A stretch of 53,354 nucleotides of DNA from Muribaculaceae bacterium (GTDB lineage: Bacteria > Bacteroidota > Bacteroidia > Bacteroidales > Muribaculaceae): positions 1 to 53,354 of the forward strand of contig JAFYYI010000004.1 of assembly GCA_017557665.1 (NCBI GenBank), given 5' to 3'. This document shows positions 1-5,677 of this stretch, piece by piece (position 1 is the first letter of the stretch; each line of letters starts with the position of its first letter). Under the pieces are notes generated by a model. It saw nothing but the letters and a program-made list of their open reading frames with translations, had not been told where the DNA came from and did not search any database. The position numbers were made by a program, and so were the translations under genes.

Positions 1-1
1 C

Positions 2-193
2 ATTGTCGCTCGGTATTATAACCGTGCTAACGCACGGGAAATTAAAAGAAAATTAATTATTTAAAATATTCTTTGTTGAATTTCCCGCCCGCAGGGCGGT
101 TATAATTCCAGCAGTAGAGTTATGACACACCTACCTGGGTTGTCACGCCGTTTGTCGGCCGTAGCGAGACGCAAGATTTTGCGTCTCTACAAA
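2..193. repeat. Direct repeat DR1, left boundary of the BspA cassette
   Basis: This 192-bp stretch recurs at 2982-3173 with five mismatches (offset 2980), so the two copies bracket the BspA-like gene as direct repeats. It contains a palindromic element: outer arms 15-24 and 97-106 are exact reverse complements, arms 36-43 and 79-86 pair inside them, and two small hairpins sit at 22-37 and 85-99. This could fold as a four-way cruciform in DNA or a cloverleaf in RNA. The 3' part (about 150-190) is shared between copies but is not palindromic. No coding potential is apparent. Confidence 0.9.
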
Positions 194-228
194 CGAACGT
201 AGGGGCTGATGCCTCTCTAATCTCTAAC

Positions 229-254
229 CTCTAAACTGCGAGCGAAGCGAGCAT
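229..254. repeat. Inner inverted repeat, left arm
   Basis: The reverse complement of this 26-bp stretch occurs at 2825-2850 with one mismatch, starting at the stop codon of the BspA-like gene. The arms therefore lie inside the 192-bp direct repeats and bracket the coding region. Neighbouring bases are a low-complexity TTTAGAG-type repeat that also occurs on both sides. Confidence 0.8.
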
Positions 255-274
255 TAACTAAAACCGTCATTTTA

Positions 275-306
275 TTTGCTTTTTTCAAGAATAATGAGTA
301 TATTTG
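275..306 (+). promoter_or_regulatory. Bacteroidetes-type promoter of the BspA-like gene
   Basis: TTTG at 275-278 and TATATTTG at 299-306 are 20 bases apart and match the -33/-7 elements of the Bacteroidetes housekeeping sigma factor. They lie 45 bases before the ATG at 351 and inside the inverted repeats, so the cassette carries its own promoter. Confidence 0.7.
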
Positions 307-350
307 CGGCAATTATTAACTTAACTTATTAACTTTTTAATTTGATAATT

Positions 351-2825
351 ATGAGGTACAAAACATTACTCTTTCGACTGGTCGTCATGATGGCGGCCGT
401 GATGTGTGCCCTTGGCGCCAGCGCCCAAGAGGCCTATGCCTGCTATACGTCGGCAGATTCGACGCTGACGTTCTACTACGACAACCAGCGCAGCTCGCGC
501 ACGGGCACGACCTACGATGTGAACCTGAATCAGGGCTCGTCTTTCCCTGCCTGGATCAAAAATGACGTAGTAAGCAACGTGACCAAGGCCGTCTTTGACC
601 CCTCTTTCGCCAATGCCCGTCCCACATCAACGGGTGGTTGGTTCTGCTATATGTCGAAACTTAAATCCATAACAGGGCTGAACTTCCTGAATACCAGCGA
701 GGTGACGTATATGGCGATGATGTTCTATCGCTGCAGCAATTTGACGAACCTTGACTTGAGCAGCTGGAACACGGCTAAGGTGACAGAAATGTCCAGTATG
801 TTCAATGGCTGCAGTAGTCTGAAAACCATTTATGTGTTGGAAGGCTGGACCACGTCTGCCGTCACGAAATCTGACTTTATGTTCTACGACTGCACGAGCC
901 TGGTGGGCGGCATGGGCACGAACTACAACGCCGGCCATGTGGATGCCACCTACGCCCACATCGATGGCGGCCCGAGCAACCCGGGCTACTTCACCGCGGG
1001 ACTTGAGGCCTATGCGTGCTTCACGCCTGAAAACACGACGCTGACGTTCTACTACGACAAGCAGCGCGGCAACCGCACGGGCACGACCTACGACCTGAAT
1101 ACGGAAGAAAATAGTGCTGCTTGGCAAGCCATCGCACACTATGTGAACCATGTAGTGTTCGCCCCTTCATTTGCCGCTGCCCGTCCCAGATCGACCTATC
1201 AGTGGTTTTTGTACATGGATAACCTTCAGTCCATTACGGGCATGAAGGAATACCTGAACACATCAGAGGTGACAACCATGAGGAACATGTTTTGGGGTTG
1301 CAGTGCCTTGACGAGCCTCGACGTGAGCGGCTTTAATACGTCCAAAGTGACAGACATGTCAAGCCTGTTCATGGGTTGTAGCAGTTTGACAAGCCTTGAC
1401 GTGAGCGGTTTCAACACTGTGAATGTGACAGACATGGAAGGCTTGTTCGCTGACTGCAGCGGTCTGTCGAGCCTTGACTTGAGCGGGTGGGACACGTATA
1501 AGGTGTCAAAGATGGGGCTCATGTTCTATCGCTGCAGCAACCTGACAACCATCTTTGTGGGTGACAATTGGACCACACATTTGATTTCTTGGAATACGAG
1601 TATAAACATGTTCTATGAGTGCACGAACTTGGTGGGCGGTCAGGGCACGACCTATGATGCTGGCCACATTGATGCGACCTATGCCCACATCGACGGCGGT
1701 CCGAGCAACCCGGGTTACTTCACCGAAATATCTCCCGAGGCCTATGCCTGCTACACTGAGTCGAACACGACACTGACGTTCTACTACGACAACCAGCGCT
1801 GGAACCGTCCGGGCACGGTATACGGCCTGACCCTTCCGGATGACTTGCTGTGGCCCGGTTGGTACTTTGACTACGACACCCAGGCTGCGGTCACCAGAGT
1901 GGTGTTTGCCCCGTCATTCAGCAATGTCCGTCCTCAAACGACCTATGCCTGGTTTAGCGGGATGTCGAATCTCACGACCATCACCGGCATGGAGGAATAC
2001 CTGAACACGTCAGAGGTGACGAACATGAATAATATGTTCACAGGGTGCTCCAGCCTGACGAGCCTCGACGTGAGCGGCTTCAACACATCCAATGTGGAAT
2101 ATATGGCCAACATGTTCTCTTACTGCAGCAACCTGACGAACCTCGACTTGAGCAGTTTCAACACGTCTAATGTGAGTTTCATGAGTGGTATGTTCAGTTA
2201 TTGCGGGAGATTACAGAGCGTAAACCTGAGCAGTTTCAACACGTCCAACGTGGTGGAGATGAGTGACATGTTCGCTGAATGCAACAAGTTGGCGAGCGTT
2301 GACCTGAGCAGTTTCAACACGTCCAATGTGACCAGCATGCAGAACCTGTTCCTTTTTTGCTATGATTTGACGAGCGTTGACCTGAGCAGTTTCAACACAT
2401 CAAATGTGACCAACATGGCAGATATGTTCGGAGCCTGCTCTGGCTTGACGACCATCTATGTGGGTGACGAATGGAGTACGTCTGCCGTCACGCCATCTAC
2501 CAGTATGTTCTACGGTTGCACGAGCCTGGTGGGCGGTCAGGGCACGACCTATGATGCTGGCCACATTGATGCGACCTATGCCCACATCGATGGCGGCCCG
2601 AGCAACCCGGGCTACTTCACCGAGAAGCAGGTCGGCCTGCGTGGCGACGTGAACGGCGATCATGAGGTGACCATCAGCGACGCCATCATGCTGATTAACG
2701 CGATCCTGAACGACGACATGAGCGGCGTGAACATGGAGAATGCCGACGTGAACGGCGATCATGAAGTGACCATCAGCGATGCCATCATGCTCATCAACTA
2801 CGTCTTGAACGAGACATGGCCGTGA
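351..2825 (+). CDS. BspA-family (DUF285) leucine-rich-repeat surface protein with C-terminal dockerin-type repeats
   Basis: An 824-residue exported protein. A signal peptide covers about 1-26 (ends GASAQ). Three tandem modules follow, beginning at residues 27, 219 and 463; each opens with EAYAC...LTFYYD and closes with HIDGGPSNPGYFT. Inside them are DUF285-type repeats of the form SLDVSGFNTSNVTDM with MF..CS spacers, as in BspA-like adhesins. The tail (about 765-824) has two calcium-loop repeats of the type DVNGDHEVTISDAIML, resembling type I dockerin. ATG 351 was chosen because the in-frame TTG at 342 is less likely and the signal peptide fits. The likely role is surface adhesion or binding; the dockerin-like tail may act in sorting or folding, since no cellulosome genes are seen. 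The gene is monocistronic and repeat-bounded. Confidence 0.85.
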   Translation: MRYKTLLFRLVVMMAAVMCALGASAQEAYACYTSADSTLTFYYDNQRSSRTGTTYDVNLNQGSSFPAWIKNDVVSNVTKAVFDPSFANARPTSTGGWFCYMSKLKSITGLNFLNTSEVTYMAMMFYRCSNLTNLDLSSWNTAKVTEMSSMFNGCSSLKTIYVLEGWTTSAVTKSDFMFYDCTSLVGGMGTNYNAGHVDATYAHIDGGPSNPGYFTAGLEAYACFTPENTTLTFYYDKQRGNRTGTTYDLNTEENSAAWQAIAHYVNHVVFAPSFAAARPRSTYQWFLYMDNLQSITGMKEYLNTSEVTTMRNMFWGCSALTSLDVSGFNTSKVTDMSSLFMGCSSLTSLDVSGFNTVNVTDMEGLFADCSGLSSLDLSGWDTYKVSKMGLMFYRCSNLTTIFVGDNWTTHLISWNTSINMFYECTNLVGGQGTTYDAGHIDATYAHIDGGPSNPGYFTEISPEAYACYTESNTTLTFYYDNQRWNRPGTVYGLTLPDDLLWPGWYFDYDTQAAVTRVVFAPSFSNVRPQTTYAWFSGMSNLTTITGMEEYLNTSEVTNMNNMFTGCSSLTSLDVSGFNTSNVEYMANMFSYCSNLTNLDLSSFNTSNVSFMSGMFSYCGRLQSVNLSSFNTSNVVEMSDMFAECNKLASVDLSSFNTSNVTSMQNLFLFCYDLTSVDLSSFNTSNVTNMADMFGACSGLTTIYVGDEWSTSAVTPSTSMFYGCTSLVGGQGTTYDAGHIDATYAHIDGGPSNPGYFTEKQVGLRGDVNGDHEVTISDAIMLINAILNDDMSGVNMENADVNGDHEVTISDAIMLINYVLNETWP

Positions 2826-2850
2826 TGCTCGCTGCGCTCGCAGTTTAGAG
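2825..2850. repeat. Inner inverted repeat, right arm
   Basis: Reverse complement of 229-254 with one mismatch in 26. It overlaps the last base of the BspA-like stop codon and continues into TTTAGAG-type repeats to about 2870. Confidence 0.8.
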
Positions 2851-2922
2851 TTTAGAGGTTAGAGTTTAGAGTGGCATCCGCTTTGGGGTTGCCCACGAAT
2901 TCGCACGAATTTAACGAATTTG

Positions 2923-2960
2923 CATCCGCATTCCATCCGATGGAGTGCGGATGTTTCTTT
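2923..2960 (+). terminator. Rho-independent terminator after the BspA-like gene
   Basis: Arms 2923-2936 and 2940-2953 pair over 14 bp with one mismatch around a 3-base loop, followed by TTTCTTT. It lies 98 bases after the stop codon and before the right-hand direct repeat. Confidence 0.75.
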
Positions 2961-2981
2961 AACATGCTCGGAGCGCGGACT

Positions 2982-3173
2982 ATTGTCGCTCGGTATTATA
3001 ACCGTGCTAACGCACGGGAAATTAAAAGAAAAAAAATTATTTAAAATATTCTTTGTTGAATTTCCCGCCCGCAGGGCGGTTATAATTCCAGCAGTAGAGT
3101 TATTACACACCTACCTGGGTTGTCACGCCGTTTGTCTGCCGTAGCGGGACGCAAGATTTTGCGTCTCTACAAA
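2982..3173. repeat. Direct repeat DR2, right boundary of the BspA cassette
   Basis: Second copy of the 192-bp repeat seen at 2-193, about 97 percent identical. The five differences correspond to left-copy positions 53, 54, 124, 147 and 157. All pairing arms of the palindromic element are conserved between copies, so the structure and not only the sequence is kept. Confidence 0.9.
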
Positions 3174-3213
3174 AATGAAGGCGCAGTGAAAAGATATCGT
3201 TTTTTGGGTATGG

Positions 3214-3246
3214 ATTGGACTTTTTTTTGAAAAAATTTGTCCAAAT
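3214..3246. promoter_or_regulatory. Inverted repeat upstream of the sigma-54 promoter, candidate enhancer site
   Basis: ATTGGAC at 3214-3220 and GTCCAAAT at 3239-3246 form an inverted repeat separated by an A/T run, centred about 94 bases upstream of the predicted start of transcription. That is where sigma-54 activators usually bind. CCAAATCAA occurs at 3241-3249 and again at 3272-3280. The activator is not identified. Confidence 0.4.
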
Positions 3247-3297
3247 CAAAAAGAAGGAGTAATTTTATTGCCCAAATCAAGCGTTGATTACCCTGCA

Positions 3298-3313
3298 TGG
3301 CATGGTTTTTGCT
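3298..3313 (+). promoter_or_regulatory. Sigma-54 (RpoN) promoter of the YtxH/holin-like genes
   Basis: The sequence TGGCATG-N4-TTGCT matches the sigma-54 consensus TGGCACG-N4-TTGCW at all but one position. The invariant GG (3299-3300) and GC (3311-3312) are exactly ten bases apart. Transcription would start near 3324, about 39 bases before the first ATG. No TAnnTTTG housekeeping element lies in this gap. Confidence 0.6.
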
Positions 3314-3362
3314 TGCAAGGACATTACTAAGGCATTATTAATTCTTTAAATCACTGTTAGAT

Positions 3363-3569
3363 ATGAAACCGATTAACATTATGATGGCTGTGGTCGGCGG
3401 TGCAATCGCCGGCGCGGCAGTAGGTTTGCTTTTTGCTCCCGAGAAAGGTGATGATACCCGCAAGCGCATTGTTGAGGCCCTGCGCGAACAGGGTGTGAAG
3501 CTCAAAGGCACCAAGCTCGACAACCTTGTTGACGATATCGCCGAGGAGATTAAGGACAAGTTGGATTGA
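3363..3569 (+). CDS. YtxH-domain protein
   Basis: A 68-residue protein with a glycine/alanine-rich N-terminal membrane segment (about 5-25), the FAPEKG motif typical of YtxH (gas vesicle/general stress) proteins, and a charged amphipathic tail ending EEIKDKLD. In this family the short hydrophobic segment anchors the protein in the inner membrane and the helical tail is cytoplasmic; the exact role is unknown, though Gram-positive relatives are stress-induced. It is first of a four-gene run and a paralogue of the next gene, 24 bases on. The sigma-54-like promoter upstream suggests conditional expression. Confidence 0.8.
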   Translation: MKPINIMMAVVGGAIAGAAVGLLFAPEKGDDTRKRIVEALREQGVKLKGTKLDNLVDDIAEEIKDKLD

Positions 3570-3593
3570 TAATTTTTTTAAAACGATAAAGAA

Positions 3594-3791
3594 ATGAAAG
3601 GATTAGGTTTATTGTATGCTTTCCTCGGTGGCGCTCTGGTGGGTGCTTCGGCTGCTATCCTGTTCGCTCCTGAGAAAGGCTCCGACCTGCGCTCCCGCAT
3701 CAAGGAGATGCTCAAGAAGAACGGCATTGACTTCAGCGACGACGAGGTGGAGCAGCTGGTGAAGCAAATCAGCGCTCAGATCGAGGACTGA
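3594..3791 (+). CDS. YtxH-domain protein, second paralogue
   Basis: A 65-residue paralogue of the preceding protein. It has the same plan: an N-terminal membrane segment (GLLYAFLGGALVGASAAILF), then FAPEKGSDLRSRI and an acidic amphipathic tail. The pair looks like a tandem duplication that has since diverged. It is followed by a 133-base gap with two RNA hairpins before the holin-like gene, so expression may be uneven along the operon. Confidence 0.8.
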   Translation: MKGLGLLYAFLGGALVGASAAILFAPEKGSDLRSRIKEMLKKNGIDFSDDEVEQLVKQISAQIED

Positions 3792-3811
3792 CAAAATTAC
3801 ACTTCCCATGA

Positions 3812-3843
3812 CAGGTGGTGTCACCCGAACGTGGCACCGCCTG
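3812..3843 (+). promoter_or_regulatory. RNA hairpin between ytxH2 and the holin-like gene
   Basis: Bases 3812-3824 pair with 3831-3843 over 13 bp with a 6-base loop. Two of the pairs are G-U wobbles, which favours an RNA rather than a DNA structure. No U-run follows, so it is not a classical terminator; mRNA processing or stabilisation is more likely. Confidence 0.55.
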
Positions 3844-3888
3844 CCAGTGGTTGTGCTCCTGCAAGTTCTCATAATCATTAAACTCAAA

Positions 3889-3923
3889 ACTTCGAGCCCC
3901 CTGAGGTGGGCTTGAACCGAAGT
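3889..3923 (+). promoter_or_regulatory. Hairpin directly before the holin-like start codon
   Basis: ACTTCG (3889-3894) pairs with CGAAGT (3918-3923), and AGCCC (3895-3899) with GGGCT (3908-3912). The stem ends one base before the ATG at 3925, so it could limit translation initiation. Confidence 0.5.
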
Positions 3924-3924
3924 C

Positions 3925-4272
3925 ATGAACGAGATAGATTATAAAAAACTGTTTTCCGAGGCTCGCAAGTTCTTCTCCCTTGAGTGGGACTACACCAAGC
4001 TCACGGCTGTGGAGAAGTTGGCGGTGTTGTTGTCGTCAATCGCCTTTGTCGCGGTGGTGATGGTCATCTGCATCTTCTTGCTGCAATTCCTCTTCTCGGC
4101 GCTCATCAGTGTGCTGGCGTCGGCTCTGGGACACACCTGGGCGAACTTGATTGCCGTGGCCCTGTTGCTGGTGCTGCTGCTTGTCGTGTTCGCTTTCAAG
4201 AAGAGGCTCATTGTGGATCCCGTTGCACGCTTCGTGAGCAAGTTGTTCCTAAAACCTGAAGACAATGAGTAA
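3925..4272 (+). CDS. Small holin-like membrane protein (phage holin 3_6/YqjE type)
   Basis: A 115-residue protein with a charged N-terminus, two long hydrophobic helices (about 36-62 and 67-90), then a basic juxtamembrane stretch FKKRLIVDPVARF and a short tail. This is the layout of the YqjE/phage-holin superfamily 3 proteins found in bacterial chromosomes. Those are not lytic holins but conserved membrane proteins, often beside YtxH- or ElaB-like proteins. Its last 8 bases overlap the next gene, indicating translational coupling. The function is inferred only from family and context. Confidence 0.65.
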   Translation: MNEIDYKKLFSEARKFFSLEWDYTKLTAVEKLAVLLSSIAFVAVVMVICIFLLQFLFSALISVLASALGHTWANLIAVALLLVLLLVVFAFKKRLIVDPVARFVSKLFLKPEDNE

Positions 4273-4609
4273 CACCCCCGGCAACGAGACCCAGCCCAGT
4301 GCGGCCGAACAGCAGGCCAAGATGCCTGTCATCACCCCCGACGCTCCCGACAACTGGCGCGGCATGACCCTCGACGAGTTGCGCCGCGCACGCGGCAAGG
4401 CGCTTGTCAGGCGCGAGGTGGGTCGTGCCACCTTGCAGTATAACATTGATGACATGAAGAGCAATGTCGCCGAGAATGGCGTGCGTGCCCTCATGTTCAG
4501 TCCCGGAACGGTGTCGCAGCTCAAGACGGCCGATTATGTGCTGCTGGGATACAAACTCGTGCGCTGGCTGATGGGGCTGCGCAACAACCGTCGCCGTCGT
4601 CGCCGTTAA
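4265..4609 (+). CDS. Basic protein of unknown function
   Basis: A 114-residue protein I do not recognise. It starts inside the holin-like gene (ATG at 4265, 8-base overlap). It has a Pro/Gln/Ala-rich N-terminus and a middle segment rich in Arg and Glu (MTLDELRRARGKALVRREVG). A hydrophobic patch near the C-terminus (ADYVLLGYKLVRWLMGL) is followed by a run of arginines at the very end. The hydrophobic patch plus polybasic tail suggests a peripheral or single-pass inner-membrane association with a cytoplasmic tail. Coupling to the preceding gene suggests a shared function. Confidence 0.6.
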   Translation: MSNTPGNETQPSAAEQQAKMPVITPDAPDNWRGMTLDELRRARGKALVRREVGRATLQYNIDDMKSNVAENGVRALMFSPGTVSQLKTADYVLLGYKLVRWLMGLRNNRRRRRR

Positions 4610-4638
4610 GACCTTTACCATTTTCAGCAGTGTCCGCA

Positions 4639-4674
4639 GTGCCGTGGAATCGCCATGGCACCATGGCGCGGCAC
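4639..4674. promoter_or_regulatory. Nested hairpin after the YtxH/holin operon
   Basis: CGCCATGG (4651-4658) pairs with CCATGGCG (4661-4668), enclosed by GTGCCG (4639-4644) pairing with CGGCAC (4669-4674). On the plus strand it is followed by A residues, not T, so intrinsic termination is doubtful; it may be a 3'-end stabiliser. Confidence 0.45.
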
Positions 4675-4723
4675 AAAAAATCGGCAAAAAATCACTCAAA
4701 AATTCACTTTTTTTAGAAAAAAG

Positions 4724-4754
4724 ATTGTTGTTTTTTTGATTTTGCCTATATTTG
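4724..4754 (+). promoter_or_regulatory. Promoter of the ECF sigma factor gene
   Basis: TATATTTG at 4747-4754 matches the -7 consensus; ATTG at 4724-4727 is a one-mismatch -33 element, 19 bases apart. This gives a leader of about 110 bases before ATG 4873. Confidence 0.6.
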
Positions 4755-4872
4755 CAGCCCGAAATCCTATGATTTCACAATCGAGAGTATATAACATTAA
4801 ATGATAATAAATAACTAAAAACAGACTGCCTATCGACAAACATTACTCATTATTGACCAATAATTTTTAGTA

Positions 4873-5463
4873 ATGAACAGTTACAAGGACAAGAGCGATG
4901 AGCAACTCATCTCGCTGTATGTCGATGGCATGAACGAGGCCTTTGATGAGCTTCTGGAGCGTCACAAGGACCGAATCTTTGTGTACATATACCGCGCAGT
5001 GAAAAACGAGGAACTCGCCGACGATATTTTCCAGGACACTTTTGTCAAGGCGATCATGACTATCAAGCAAGGCCGATATGTAGAGAACGGCCATTTCCCC
5101 GCTTGGATTACACGCATAGCCCATAACCTGATCATCGACTACTTCCGTCAGACCAGGGCCGAGAATCTGCAGTCCACCGACGACACCGACGTCAACATCC
5201 TGAACCGCAAGGAACTCTCGGAGTGCACCATCGAGGATAACCTGGTGACCAACCAGATTCATGCCGACGTGCGTCGCCTGGTGAAGGCGCTGCCCGAGAG
5301 CCAGCGCGAGGTGCTCGAGATGCGTTATTACAAGAACATGAGTTTCAAAGAGATCGCCGACACCACGGGTGTGAGCATCAACACGGCCTTGGGCCGCATG
5401 CGCTACGCGATTCTCAACATGCGCCGTCTGGCCGAGGAACACAACATCACGCTCACGCTGTAA
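4873..5463 (+). CDS. ECF-type RNA polymerase sigma factor
   Basis: A 196-residue sigma-70 family protein. Region 2 (about 25-95) carries the DIFQDTFVKA core-binding motif and WITRIAHNLIIDYFR. Region 4 (about 135-190) has the helix-turn-helix MSFKEIADTTGVSINTALGR. No region 1 or 3 is present, as expected for group 4 (ECF) factors. It directs core RNA polymerase to a specific promoter set. No anti-sigma gene adjoins it; the next gene downstream is trigger factor with its own promoter, so the signal that controls it is not visible. A long inverted repeat closes the transcription unit. Confidence 0.9.
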   Translation: MNSYKDKSDEQLISLYVDGMNEAFDELLERHKDRIFVYIYRAVKNEELADDIFQDTFVKAIMTIKQGRYVENGHFPAWITRIAHNLIIDYFRQTRAENLQSTDDTDVNILNRKELSECTIEDNLVTNQIHADVRRLVKALPESQREVLEMRYYKNMSFKEIADTTGVSINTALGRMRYAILNMRRLAEEHNITLTL

Positions 5464-5487
5464 GGCTCACCTGCCCGGTAGAAGGGT

Positions 5488-5559
5488 AAAACAATAGGTA
5501 CAATAAATACACGTTGTCTGGTTGCCGGATAATACTGTGTTTATTGTACTTATTGTTTT
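5488..5559. terminator. Long inverted repeat after the ECF sigma gene
   Basis: Bases 5488-5512 are nearly the reverse complement of 5537-5559 (about 23 bp, one mismatch and a 2-base bulge) around a 24-base spacer, followed by CTTTTT. It works as a terminator on paper and its A/T-rich arms end in A4/T4, so it could act in both directions. Confidence 0.6.
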
Positions 5560-5585
5560 CTTTTTCACAAATTTCGGCATGAAAT

Positions 5586-5616
5586 TTTGTGTAATGCGGT
5601 AAAAGTAGTACCTTTG
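5586..5616 (+). promoter_or_regulatory. Promoter of tig
   Basis: TTTG at 5586-5589 and TACCTTTG at 5609-5616, 19 bases apart, match the Bacteroidetes -33/-7 elements. The start of transcription near 5622 rules out the in-frame TTG at 5627 as a translation start and supports ATG 5678. Confidence 0.75.
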
Positions 5617-5677
5617 CAGCCGCTTTTTGAGAGACAAAGGTAATAACAGACAATACAGAGATAATAAAAACCTAGTA

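Noticed and set aside
1638..2620. CRISPR-like regular repeats
   Set aside because: The repeats are in frame, coding and variable in spacing; they are protein modules of the BspA-like gene.
2641..2822. Cellulosome component (dockerin)
   Set aside because: The calcium-loop repeats are clear, but no cohesin, scaffold or glycoside hydrolase is in the window; the tail is better read as a general surface-protein module.
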